The notes below the pieces were generated by a model, which made no database searches, had not been told where the DNA came from, and worked only from the letters and a program-made list of their open reading frames with translations. Shown piece by piece: positions 46,944 through 55,342 of a stretch of DNA of 64,000 bases (positions are counted from its first letter, which is position 1; each line of letters starts with the position of its first letter). The stretch lies in contig CAVVBC010000005.1 of assembly GCA_963746325.1 (NCBI GenBank), positions 372,001-436,000 on the forward strand. The letters run 5' to 3'. The DNA is from RPQJ01 sp963746325. Lineage in GTDB: Bacteria > Pseudomonadota > Gammaproteobacteria > Steroidobacterales > Steroidobacteraceae. A program made the position numbers and the translations under genes.

Positions 46944-47582
46944 ATGAGGAAAACATCAGTAGTGGTCGTGGACGACCATCAGGTCGTCTGCGCCGGACTG
47001 CGGACGATGATCAACGCCCAACCCGACCTGGGCGTCGTCGCGGAAGCGACGTCTGGCAAAGAAGCGCTGGAAAAGCTGAAAGAGACGTCAGCGGACGTGA
47101 TGCTGCTCGACCTCTATCTGCCCGACATGTCGGGACTCGACGTGTTGCGTTACGCGCGATCGCACTACCCGCGCACCAAGGTCCTGGTGCTCAGCAGCTA
47201 CCCCGAAGCCCAGTTCGGCCTGAACGTGCTGCGCGGCGGCGCCAGCGGATTCATCGGCAAGGGCACCGAGGCCCCCGAGTTGATGCGCGCTCTGCGCACG
47301 GTTGCCAGGGGCGGTCGCTACGTCGGGCCCGAGCTCGCCGAGCAACTGGTCGCAGGAGTCTGCGGTGACTCCAACGCGCCATTGCACGGCAAGCTTTCAG
47401 AACGAGAATTCCAGATCTTCTGCAAGCTCGCGCAGGGCGAATCGGTGTCGCAGATCGCGGCACGACTCTTCCTCAGCGTGAAGACCGTGAGCACGTACCG
47501 GCGGCGCATCCTCGACAAGATGACGATGAAGAGCAACGCCGAGATCACGGGCTACGCCATCCGCAACGACCTGATCCGCTGA
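46944..47582 (+). CDS. NarL/LuxR-family response regulator
   Basis: 212 residues. Receiver domain TSVVVVDDHQVVCAGLRTMI, phospho-acceptor Asp in VMLLDLYLPDMSGLDVL, switch SS and Lys in GASGFIGKGTEA. C-terminal LuxR helix-turn-helix: LSEREFQIFCKLAQGES and SVKTVSTYRRRILDKM. Resembles GacA/UvrY-type regulators. An ATG four codons upstream (46932) is the alternative start. Likely partner of the degenerate kinase divergent to it. Confidence 0.93.
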   Translation: MRKTSVVVVDDHQVVCAGLRTMINAQPDLGVVAEATSGKEALEKLKETSADVMLLDLYLPDMSGLDVLRYARSHYPRTKVLVLSSYPEAQFGLNVLRGGASGFIGKGTEAPELMRALRTVARGGRYVGPELAEQLVAGVCGDSNAPLHGKLSEREFQIFCKLAQGESVSQIAARLFLSVKTVSTYRRRILDKMTMKSNAEITGYAIRNDLIR

Positions 47583-47644
47583 AGCGGATCGTCGCAGCCG
47601 CGCCAGACCAGGACCGCGCTGCGGCCCTCGTCCGGCGCGCGGCA

Positions 47645-48265
47645 TCAGCCGCAGCGCCGTTCGACGCTGCCCCAGTCCACGCTGCTCCAGAGCATGTCGA
47701 AGTAGTTGCCGCGCTGGGCGGGAGCGAAGTCGAGCAGGTAGGCGTGCTCCCACAGGTCGAGCGCCAGGACGACGCGCAGGTTCGCCGGCACGCTCAGGTG
47801 GTGCAGGTCTATCCACGCGTTGTGGAGCACATTGCGAACCGGGTCGTGGAGCACCACGATCCAGCCGATGCCACGCAACTTGGAGAGAGCGGAGGCATGC
47901 TGCATCCACTGCTCCAGGCTGCCAAACGATCTCGAAGCCGCGTCGGCGAGCCGCCCATGCTTGTCCGGACTGCTGCCGCCAGGGGCGCCCAGCGCTTCGA
48001 AGAAGAGCTCGTGCAGCACCACACCGTTGTGCTCGAACGCAAACCGCCGGGCATGGGCCGCGAGGTCGAGCGGCGTGACAGGCTCACCCGCGGCCGGGAA
48101 CGCGGCCCGCTGCTCTTCCAGCAGCATGTTGAGCGACTTGACGTAGCCCTGGTACAGCTCCAGGTGGATATCGACGGCGCGAGCCGAAAGTCCGGTCACC
48201 GCCGTGAGATCGAACTCGCGCGCTTCATAGGGTCCGCTCGCCTGTCCCGGCACCGCTGCGCTCAC
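47645..48265 (-). CDS. Fe/Mn superoxide dismutase family protein
   Basis: 206 residues from a GTG at 48265. Metal ligands of the Fe/Mn SOD fold: His in DIHLELYQGYV, His in VVLHELFFEAL, and Asp and His in ALDLWEHAYLLDF. The usual Asn before the second His is replaced by Leu, and the active-site second-shell residues differ, so activity should not be assumed. Dismutates superoxide if active. The only ATG starts lie far upstream in sequence that looks non-coding, so GTG is preferred. Confidence 0.85.
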   Translation of the reverse strand: MSAAVPGQASGPYEAREFDLTAVTGLSARAVDIHLELYQGYVKSLNMLLEEQRAAFPAAGEPVTPLDLAAHARRFAFEHNGVVLHELFFEALGAPGGSSPDKHGRLADAASRSFGSLEQWMQHASALSKLRGIGWIVVLHDPVRNVLHNAWIDLHHLSVPANLRVVLALDLWEHAYLLDFAPAQRGNYFDMLWSSVDWGSVERRCG

Positions 48266-48818
48266 GACGCCACCTGCAACGCCATGCGCTGAAATTCGAG
48301 AGGAGTCGCGCGCGTCCCGGTCTCGTTCGTTGCGTGAGTCATGACTGATCCTTTTGCGTTGTCGTGCGTCGTGAGCAAGCAGGATGCGCCGGATGAATGA
48401 GCACTGCGTCCGGGCTGGCGTCACGACGGGTGTAGGACGAGCGCCCGTCCAATGGACAGCGTTTTGACGCTGGTGGTCTCAGTTGCTCTCCTGAGCCTGT
48501 TGCTCGCGGCAGAGACCGGCCGACTGCGGTTGCAACAAGTTCAGCGCACGACGCGCTTTCGTGTAGTTCCTGCAACCTGCGCGAGTCGTCGCGTGCCCGG
48601 CCAGTGCCACGTGTCCGACAATGCTTGCAGGACGGCCGGACGGCGATCGTAATCCCGCGACTTGTCTGGAAGGCAGCTCGCGCCCAAAGCGAGCGCGTCG
48701 GCTTCCCTATCTGCCGCAGCAGCTGTGGTATCGAGCCCATGCCAGGGTCGGCGGACAGCGCGCGTTGATGGCATGCGTGTTGCAGCGTTCAGCAGACGAA
48801 CCCTGCAAGGAGAGCCCT
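48266..48818. other. intergenic region between SOD-like and BON genes
   Basis: About 550 bases. A 66-codon frame from 48452 begins with a hydrophobic stretch (VLTLVVSVALLSLLLAAETG) but has no ribosome site and degenerates after residue 35; I do not call it. TGTAGGAC half-sites occur at 48431 and near 48626, and CTTGTCTGGA at 48661, so this is probably a regulated promoter region. Confidence 0.45.
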
Positions 48819-49370
48819 ATGAGACATGCATCCCTCGCGACCCGGACGGGTCTTTTGATCGTCGCAATCGCCCTCGGTGCCTGTACGGCGACGCCCTCAC
48901 AACAGTCGGCGGGCGAAGTCGTCGATGACAGCGTGCTGACAGCCAAGGTCAAGACGGCGCTGATCGAGGATCCCGTTGCCAAGGCACGCGACGTCAACGT
49001 CGAAACGTATCGCGGCGTCGTGCAGCTGGGCGGCTTCGTCGACACGACGGAGCAGAAGGCACGCGCCGGCGAAGTGGCGAAAGGCGTAGGCGGCGTGAAG
49101 GAAGTGCGCAATGACCTGCGCGTGAGCGACCCGCAGGCGACCGTCGGGCAGGTGGTCGACGACAGCGCGCTCACCGCGGCCGTCAAGGGCAAGCTCATTG
49201 CAGACCAGACGATGCAGTCGTACAAGGTCAACGTCGAAACCCAGAACGGCGTCGTGCAGTTGACAGGCTTCGTGGATTCAAGTGATGCGAAAAGCCGGGC
49301 GGCCGAAGTGGCCCGAACGGTGGATGGCGTCAAGAACATCCGCAACGATCTGGAGATTCGCCAGCTCTGA
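48819..49370 (+). CDS. BON-domain lipoprotein (OsmY/DolP-like)
   Basis: 183 residues. Lipobox in TGLLIVAIALGACTATPS, so lipid-anchored. Two BON domains follow: VDDSVLTAKVKTALIEDPVA ... NVETYRGVVQLGGFVDT and VDDSALTAAVKGKLIADQT ... NVETQNGVVQLTGFVDS. Dual-BON lipoproteins such as DolP support outer-membrane integrity, and OsmY is stress-induced. Strong AAGGAG ribosome site ahead of the ATG. Followed by an inverted repeat at 49392-49417. Confidence 0.92.
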   Translation: MRHASLATRTGLLIVAIALGACTATPSQQSAGEVVDDSVLTAKVKTALIEDPVAKARDVNVETYRGVVQLGGFVDTTEQKARAGEVAKGVGGVKEVRNDLRVSDPQATVGQVVDDSALTAAVKGKLIADQTMQSYKVNVETQNGVVQLTGFVDSSDAKSRAAEVARTVDGVKNIRNDLEIRQL

Positions 49371-49391
49371 CCACTGAATCAGAGTGGGGCC

Positions 49392-49417
49392 TTCCCGGGC
49401 CCACCGCGGCCCGGGAA
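49392..49417. terminator. inverted repeat between convergent BON and AI-2E genes
   Basis: TTCCCGGGCC and GGCCCGGGAA form a 10-bp perfect stem with a 6-base loop, 21 bases after the BON stop and 19 bases before the AI-2E stop. No T tract on either side, so it would be a weak or bidirectional terminator. Confidence 0.55.
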
Positions 49418-49436
49418 TCTCCACGCCACGGCGCCC

Positions 49437-50618
49437 CTACCCGGCCTTGGCGGGCGGCCGCCGATGGCGGCCGACGTTCGTCGCCAGCCACACGGTCGCG
49501 CGGCTGCGTACGGTGTCGGCCCGCCGCTCGGCTTCCGCGTCAGACTCCGCACGCGACAGTTCCTCGGCTGCAACCTTGATCGTCACCAGCAGTGGCGTCG
49601 CCAGGGCAACGCCCGCCACGCCCCACAGCCACCCACCGAACCAGAGGCCCAGCAGGACCAGTGGCGGGCTGATATCGAGTCTGCGGCCCACCAGCACCGG
49701 CTGCAGGACCTGGCCTTCGAGTGTGGTCAGGATCAGGTACGTTCCGGCGACGCTGGCCGCCTTGCCGACGCCATCGAATGAAACGAGTGCGACGACGGTC
49801 AGCAGGGCCATGGTCGTCGCGGACCCGGCGTAGGGCACGAAATTGAAGGTGAACGCGATGACGCCCCACAGCAGCGGATTCGGCATGTCGAGCCACGCCA
49901 TGGCGGCCGCGGTCCCCACGCCGAGCAGAAGGTTGCTGAAGGCGATGGCAGCGAAGTAGCGCGCGAGTTCGCTGCGCGCCCGCTCGAACACCTGCCCTGC
50001 GCGGCCCCAGTGCGAGCCCGGCGTGGCGTTGCGCCCAAGAGTGGCAAGATCCGCCGCCAGCAGGAACAGCGCGAGGAACAGCATGCTGACCATGGCGATG
50101 AGCCAGTCCTGCGTGCTCTCGACGAAGCCCTTGGCTTCGAGCGCAACCGGCGTGGGCTCGCCCTGCGGTTGCACGGCAGGTTCGGCCATCCGTTCGGCCT
50201 GGGACGACACCGATTGCACCTTGGCGATGAAGCGCGTGACCGGCCGGATCTTGGCCTCGAGGGTTCGCATCGTCGCCGGTGCTGCCTCGAGCCATTCGCG
50301 GGCGGGGCGCCACGTTGCGCTGACGCAGGCTGCCACCAGGGCGACGACGGTGACCACCACCAGCACCGCGGCGACGACTCGCGGCAGGCCGCGGCGCACC
50401 AGCATGTCGACGGCAGGTGAAAGCAACAGGGCGATGAACATGGCGAACAACACCGGCACCACCATCGACCCCGAGAGCTTGAGGGCTGCGATCGTCGCAA
50501 TCGTCGTGAGCAGGACGATGCTGTTGCGCAACGTGCGCGAGCGAGCGGGCGCCGGCCCCACCGGCACAGGGCTCGGTGCGGTCTCCGCAGCGGGGGGTGG
50601 GTGGGCCGTGGGCTGCAT
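49437..50618 (-). CDS. AI-2E family transporter
   Basis: 393 residues from the ATG at 50618. A Pro-rich cytoplasmic N-terminus, then about eight membrane segments with the family core: LKLSGSMVVPVLFAMFIALL near the start, and GVIAFTFNFVPYAGSATTMA, VLQPVLVGRRLDISPPLVLL, WFGGWLWGVAGVALATPLLV near the end. The basic tail (RATVWLATNVGRHRR) is cytoplasmic. Members export autoinducer-2 or exchange Na+/H+; which applies here cannot be told. Confidence 0.9.
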   Translation of the reverse strand: MQPTAHPPPAAETAPSPVPVGPAPARSRTLRNSIVLLTTIATIAALKLSGSMVVPVLFAMFIALLLSPAVDMLVRRGLPRVVAAVLVVVTVVALVAACVSATWRPAREWLEAAPATMRTLEAKIRPVTRFIAKVQSVSSQAERMAEPAVQPQGEPTPVALEAKGFVESTQDWLIAMVSMLFLALFLLAADLATLGRNATPGSHWGRAGQVFERARSELARYFAAIAFSNLLLGVGTAAAMAWLDMPNPLLWGVIAFTFNFVPYAGSATTMALLTVVALVSFDGVGKAASVAGTYLILTTLEGQVLQPVLVGRRLDISPPLVLLGLWFGGWLWGVAGVALATPLLVTIKVAAEELSRAESDAEAERRADTVRSRATVWLATNVGRHRRPPAKAG

Positions 50619-50705
50619 CAGCCGCAGTATCCGGCGCGCACCGCTCGATCGCACACCCCTGCGGCAGTAGGCGCTGGCCTACAGCGCGGCTGCGACGCAG
50701 CCGGA

Positions 50706-53168
50706 TCAGCGATGCACGACCTGCAGGATGCTGTTGCGGATCTGCTCGTGCAGCACCAGTTGTGCATCCGCGGCCACCGCTTCCAGCACCGCCGCATCGA
50801 ACACGATGCGTTCCTCGGCCCCTTCGGAGATGACCCGTCGCTCGCGCAGGCGTTCGATGAAGTTGCCGAACAGTGCGCGGTCGAAGAACTCCGGCGAGTT
50901 CAGTTCGTACAGCATGGCCATGCGTTGCGCGGTCAGCTGGCATTGGCGCTCGAGCGCATCCTGCGTCAGGCGACCACTGCCTGCACGCAGCAGCAGCGAG
51001 ATGGCGAGGTAGTAGCGCTCGAGGATCGGCACCGTGATGCGTGCCAGCACCGACAGCTGCACTGCTTCGCTCGCCACGGCGGGCGGACGCCGCCATTCCG
51101 CGCGGTCCTCCGACGCCGTGAGCAACCCGTGGTTCAGCAGGTCCTCGAGCAGTTCATCGACGACGGCCGGCAGCTGGTCGTCGCGCCAGTGCAGGAAGTA
51201 TTCGTCAGCCACGTACGGGTAGACCCGTCCGGCGAGTCGCAGCAGGTCGGCGCGGCTCACGGATGCGTTGTTGAGGAACGCGCATGCCAGCAGCGAAGGC
51301 ATCAACAGCAGGTGCAGCACGTTGTTGCGGTAGTAGCCGGAGAGCACGGCCGTCGACTCGGTCATGCCGACGACGTCGCCGAGCGGGTGCTGCTGGCGCT
51401 GGAGCATGCGCAACGATTCGCAATGGCGGATCATCGACTGGCCGTCGAGCGGCGTCACCCAGACGCGCGGCGAGTACGGCGCCTGGCGCATGAGCGAGGC
51501 ATAGAGTTCGAGCTGCCGGACGAGATCGCCCTCGCCCATGCGCTGGCGCGGGGTGGCGAGCAACACCGTGCCGATGAGATTCACGGGCGTGACGCAGGCC
51601 GCGGCATTGATCCGCTGCATGATGCGATGCGCGAGGTCAGTGCAAAGCAGCGGGAGCCATGCGGGCTTCTCCTCGGTCACGGGCTGCGACCGGCTCCAGT
51701 CGGGCACGTGGCTCGCCAGGAGGTCTTCGAGCGGCAACGGCTCGCCGAAGCTCACGTAGACCTTGCCGAAGCGGCTGCGCAGTTCCGGCAGCGTGCGCAG
51801 CATGCCGAGGACCGATTCCTTCTGCTTCGGCCGGCCCGAGAGCTCGCCCACGTAGGTGCGCGCCTCCACCAGGCGCTCGTAACCGAAATAGATCGGCACG
51901 AAGACGACGGGACGGACCGGGTTGCGCACGTACGCGCGCACCGTCATCGCCAGCATGCCGGTCTTGGGCTTCAGCAGGCGACCCGTGCGACTGCGCCCGC
52001 CTTCGATGAAGTACTCGAGCGAGTGACCGCGCGCCAGGATCGTGCCCAGGTAGCGCGAGAAGACGGCGGAGTACGTGGCATTGCCACCGAAGCTGCGACG
52101 CAGGAAGAACGCGCCGCCACGCCGCAGGAACGAGCCGATCACGGGCATGTTCAGGTTCACGCCCGCCGCGATGTGCGGCACCGCGTAGCCCTTCTGGTAG
52201 ATCACGTAGGACAGCAGCAGGTAGTCCATGTGGCTGCGGTGGCAGGGCACGTAGACGATCTCGCTGCCTTCGTCCACCGACTGCAGGCTGGAGAAGTTGG
52301 CGAGTTCGACGCCGTCGTACAGCCGGTTCCACAAGCGCCCGAGCAGGCCGGACATGAACACCACGAAGGCGTGCGAATAGTTCGCCGCGATTTCGTACGC
52401 ATAGCCGCGTGCCACCTTGAGCGCGTCGCGCCGCGATACCTGCCGTTCGCGGGCTTCGGCCCGCACGGCAGTGCGCACGGCCTGCGTGCGCAGCACCTCG
52501 GCCACGATCGTGCGCCGATGCGACAGGTCCGGCCCGATCGTGGCCGCGCGCTGGTTGCGGAACTGCACGCGCAGCTGGCGCCAGAGCCGGCGCGGCCCGC
52601 GTGGCATGCCGCGCGTCTCCATCAGTGTCGGCTGCAGCGCCATGGGCTCGCCGATCAGCACCAGCAGGTTGCGGCCGTTGATCAGCAGGGAGAGGAACTT
52701 GCGGAACCGACCGCCGAGGTCCCAGTCGTCCGCGACAGCCAGGCGCAACCACGTGCGCTCGCGGTCGGGCGCGCGGCCCCAGAACAGGCTGACCGGGACC
52801 AGCTCCGGATTGAAGGTCAGGTCAGCGCCGGCTGCGTTGGTCAGCACCCGCAGTGCATCCGGCATGCGGCGATCGATGCGCTGGCCGAAGAAGCCTGTAC
52901 GCCGCTCGAGGAACAACAGGGAGCTCGGCAACAGCGCAGCGGGGCCCACCGGTGCGCGTGGATCTGGCAGCCCACGCTCGCGGCACACGTATTCGAGCAC
53001 GGCCAGGTCGATGACGCTGCGCTTCTCGAGCGCGTAGACCTGTTGTGCGCCGCCGACGGCGGGCCGATTCCTGGCGTCGTCGGGCAGCACGGACGGACGG
53101 ACCCACAACGCGACCAGCCAACGGACGATGGGCAGTGCCAGCCGCTCGAAGGCGGTGTAGTCACTCAT
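50706..53168 (-). CDS. plsB: glycerol-3-phosphate 1-O-acyltransferase PlsB
   Basis: 820 residues, membrane-bound first acyltransferase of phospholipid synthesis (acyl-CoA/ACP + sn-glycerol-3-phosphate). Acyltransferase motifs: I (HX4D) YVPCHRSHMDYLLLSY, II around GGAFFLRRSFGGNATYSAVF, III FIEGGRSRTGRLLKPKTGML and IV PVVFVPIYFGYERLVE. Full-length, close to E. coli PlsB (807). ATG at 53168 chosen; it lies two bases after the methyltransferase stop, so the genes are co-transcribed. Confidence 0.96.
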   Translation of the reverse strand: MSDYTAFERLALPIVRWLVALWVRPSVLPDDARNRPAVGGAQQVYALEKRSVIDLAVLEYVCRERGLPDPRAPVGPAALLPSSLLFLERRTGFFGQRIDRRMPDALRVLTNAAGADLTFNPELVPVSLFWGRAPDRERTWLRLAVADDWDLGGRFRKFLSLLINGRNLLVLIGEPMALQPTLMETRGMPRGPRRLWRQLRVQFRNQRAATIGPDLSHRRTIVAEVLRTQAVRTAVRAEARERQVSRRDALKVARGYAYEIAANYSHAFVVFMSGLLGRLWNRLYDGVELANFSSLQSVDEGSEIVYVPCHRSHMDYLLLSYVIYQKGYAVPHIAAGVNLNMPVIGSFLRRGGAFFLRRSFGGNATYSAVFSRYLGTILARGHSLEYFIEGGRSRTGRLLKPKTGMLAMTVRAYVRNPVRPVVFVPIYFGYERLVEARTYVGELSGRPKQKESVLGMLRTLPELRSRFGKVYVSFGEPLPLEDLLASHVPDWSRSQPVTEEKPAWLPLLCTDLAHRIMQRINAAACVTPVNLIGTVLLATPRQRMGEGDLVRQLELYASLMRQAPYSPRVWVTPLDGQSMIRHCESLRMLQRQQHPLGDVVGMTESTAVLSGYYRNNVLHLLLMPSLLACAFLNNASVSRADLLRLAGRVYPYVADEYFLHWRDDQLPAVVDELLEDLLNHGLLTASEDRAEWRRPPAVASEAVQLSVLARITVPILERYYLAISLLLRAGSGRLTQDALERQCQLTAQRMAMLYELNSPEFFDRALFGNFIERLRERRVISEGAEERIVFDAAVLEAVAADAQLVLHEQIRNSILQVVHR

Positions 53169-53170
53169 CG

Positions 53171-53836
53171 CTAAGGCAGGCGGCCCGTGACGAGCAGGTG
53201 CCGGTCGGAAACGGTTCGCACCTGCAGTCCGTCCAGGCCGCAAGCCCGCAGTTGGCCGCGAATCTCGTCGGGCTCGAAGGCCGCGCAGAGCGAGGCGAAG
53301 AAGTCCGCCCGCAGCACCTCCGGCTCGTTCGCCGCGTACTGGTCAACGATGGCCTGGGCAGCCGCCGGCGACTGCGGACGGAACAGGTCCATGACCAGCA
53401 CGCCGGCGCCGGGCAAGCCGGCTTCGCGCACGGCGGCCCAGAACACGGCCGGATCGTGCAGGTGGTGCAGCAGGCTGTTGCTCACGACGGCGTCGTACCC
53501 GGCCAGCGGCAACGACGCGCCGGGCAGCAGGCCCTGGATGAATTGCACGCGACCGCCGAGCTGTGGCGCCGCATGCAAGGCTTCGCTGGCAAACTGCAGC
53601 ATGGCCGCCGAGCCGTCGATGCCGTGGACGGTGAGGCCCGTACGCCGCGCGGCCAGCCGCAGCACGATGTCGCCGGGTCCGCAGCCCAGGTCGAGGACCG
53701 CGCCCTGCTGCAGCTGCGGAAACTCGGTCTCGAAGCAATCGACGAAGCGCTGGTTGGGCTCGGCGAAGTCCGCCTGCGCGTAGGCACGGGCCTGTTCGGC
53801 CTCGTCCATCAGTTCGGGTTCGGGGATGCGCTGCAT
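53171..53836 (-). CDS. class I SAM-dependent methyltransferase
   Basis: 221 residues from the ATG at 53836, preceded by GGAG. SAM motif I VLDLGCGPGDIVLRLAARR, then VHGIDGSAAMLQFASEAL and motif IV YDAVVSNSLLHHLHDPAVFW. Small-molecule methyltransferase type; the substrate is unknown. Directly upstream of plsB, two bases apart, which hints at a lipid- or envelope-related substrate, but this is only context. Confidence 0.87.
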   Translation of the reverse strand: MQRIPEPELMDEAEQARAYAQADFAEPNQRFVDCFETEFPQLQQGAVLDLGCGPGDIVLRLAARRTGLTVHGIDGSAAMLQFASEALHAAPQLGGRVQFIQGLLPGASLPLAGYDAVVSNSLLHHLHDPAVFWAAVREAGLPGAGVLVMDLFRPQSPAAAQAIVDQYAANEPEVLRADFFASLCAAFEPDEIRGQLRACGLDGLQVRTVSDRHLLVTGRLP

Positions 53837-53873
53837 CGGGTGCTCCGCCGCGGGGCGAGGGTCGGTCGGCGAC

Positions 53874-54152
53874 CTATTCTTCGTCTGCAGCCGTGGCTTC
53901 GCCCGACGCTTCCAGGGCCTGGTCGAGATTGTCCTTGCGGCCAAGGGTCAGGTCCTCGACGCCTCGTGCACGGTCCTGGGTCTGGATCATGTCGTCCAGC
54001 ACCGTGGCATCCGTGTCGCGGCCAAGGGCCTCGTCCTCAGCCTGCTCGGCGGCTTGCGTGGCTTCGTCTGCCGGAGCGGGCGCCTCGCCGCCGCAGGCAG
54101 CAAGGATGAACAGCGCGCACAGGGCGAGCAACGATCTGACGGCAGCGGGCAT
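53874..54152 (-). CDS. small lipoprotein, unknown function
   Basis: 92 residues. Signal peptide with lipobox LFILAAC, so lipid-anchored. The mature part is acidic and Ala/Glu/Asp-rich (ATQAAEQAEDEALGRDTDAT, DNLDQALEASGEATAADEE). No family recognised. Ends 37 bases before the methyltransferase start on the same strand. Confidence 0.72.
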   Translation of the reverse strand: MPAAVRSLLALCALFILAACGGEAPAPADEATQAAEQAEDEALGRDTDATVLDDMIQTQDRARGVEDLTLGRKDNLDQALEASGEATAADEE

Positions 54153-54202
54153 GTCGGTTCCCCGGGGCTGGGGGCCCCAGGGCCGGGATTCTAGCGCCTT
54201 CC

Positions 54203-54715
54203 TCAGAGAAACTCGTCGATCTGGAACAGGAAGTACGCGAAGTAGTGGTTGATGGCCCGGATCTGGTCCAGCAGCCGGTGATCGGAATCGACGACGTGCA
54301 ATGTTGCCTTCTGTTCCTTGGCGAACCGGATGCTGTTGTCGACCGGGATCACTTCGTCGCGCCAGCCGTGAATGATCGTGGTCGGGCAGTGCGCCGGACG
54401 CGGGCTGAATTTCTCGTACCCGGGCATGTACAGCGCCGGCGCCAGCAGGAACATGCCGCGCGCCTGCAGCAGCGACGAACCCGCCACCGACACGTAGCCG
54501 CCCATGCTCGAACCGACCAGCACCAGTGACCCGCGCAGGTCCTTGCAGAAGGCGAGCAGGCGGGTCACGCGCGCCTGTGGATCGTCGATGCCACGGTAAT
54601 CGACGGACTCCACGTGGAATCCTTCCTCGCGCGCGATCTCGGCCATGGCGGCAATCTTGCTGCCCCAGGGCTCGCTGTCCTTGCCGTGTGAGAAAACGAC
54701 GTAGCGCTCGGTCAT
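54203..54715 (-). CDS. YqiA/YcfP-like alpha/beta hydrolase
   Basis: 170 residues. Early VVFSHGKDSEPWGSKIAAMAE, nucleophile elbow LVLVGSSMGGYVSV (catalytic Ser in GSSMGG), Asp region IIHGWRDEVIPVDNS and catalytic His in VDSDHRLLDQI. This matches the UPF0227/YqiA group of small esterase-like hydrolases. Substrate unknown. Probably cytoplasmic, no signal peptide. Confidence 0.87.
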   Translation of the reverse strand: MTERYVVFSHGKDSEPWGSKIAAMAEIAREEGFHVESVDYRGIDDPQARVTRLLAFCKDLRGSLVLVGSSMGGYVSVAGSSLLQARGMFLLAPALYMPGYEKFSPRPAHCPTTIIHGWRDEVIPVDNSIRFAKEQKATLHVVDSDHRLLDQIRAINHYFAYFLFQIDEFL

Positions 54716-54784
54716 ACGGGCAGTGCTCCAGTCAGCATGCCTGCATCATAAAGCGTACCGCGCTACGATTTCGCGGCGTGAGTC

Positions 54785-55210
54785 TCATTCGCCCGACCAC
54801 AGCAGTTGGTCCAGATCGCCCATGGCGGTGCCCCAGCCGTACCGCGCCAGGTCCACCCGGCCACGCAAGGCGTCGATCTGCTCGTCGCGCAGGCGCGCAA
54901 TCTGGCGCTCACGCGCTGCTGAACCCGCGGGAAACGCGATGCGACCGCCCGCCGCGACGACGCGCTGCCATGGCACGCCACTGTCGTCGGGCAAACCCGC
55001 GAGCACCTTGCCCACGAGCCGCGCTTGCCGCGGCAAGCCTGCCCGCGCGGCCACCGCTCCGTAGGTCGTAACCCGCCCGCTTGGCACCTGCCGCACTACG
55101 GCAAGAATGGCTGCCGCGCGCTGCGCCTGCGCCTCGACCGCGGCGTTTGCGGCCCGCGGCACAGGCCGGGATTGCGGTGGACGAGACGTGCTGCGCATGA
55201 CGCGACGCAT
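54785..55210 (-). CDS. alkyltransferase-like (ATL) DNA-repair protein, MGMT family
   Basis: 141 residues. The MGMT fold is clear: VPSGRVTTYGAVAARAGLPRQ and RLVGKVLAGLPDDSG with the Arg finger and helix-turn-helix. The active-site PCHRV is replaced by PWQRVVAAGGRIAFP, so the alkyl-accepting Cys is Trp. Such ATL proteins bind O6-alkylguanine, bend DNA and hand it to nucleotide excision repair. The extra 20 N-terminal residues are low-complexity; MRSTSRP at 55198 is an alternative start. Confidence 0.87.
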   Translation of the reverse strand: MRRVMRSTSRPPQSRPVPRAANAAVEAQAQRAAAILAVVRQVPSGRVTTYGAVAARAGLPRQARLVGKVLAGLPDDSGVPWQRVVAAGGRIAFPAGSAARERQIARLRDEQIDALRGRVDLARYGWGTAMGDLDQLLWSGE

Positions 55211-55342
55211 GATGCCACGTCACTCGCGGCGCAGGTCCGCGCGCGGGCAGCCGACGATCTGAGAGAATGAGTCTTTGACGCGAGTGCCGTTTCCCGCGGA
55301 ATCGGCACCCGTCGCCCGGGCGGAGCGCGCAGCACGGCCGGG

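Noticed and set aside
48452..48652. 66-codon frame with a hydrophobic start
   Set aside because: No ribosome site, and the second half looks like non-coding sequence.
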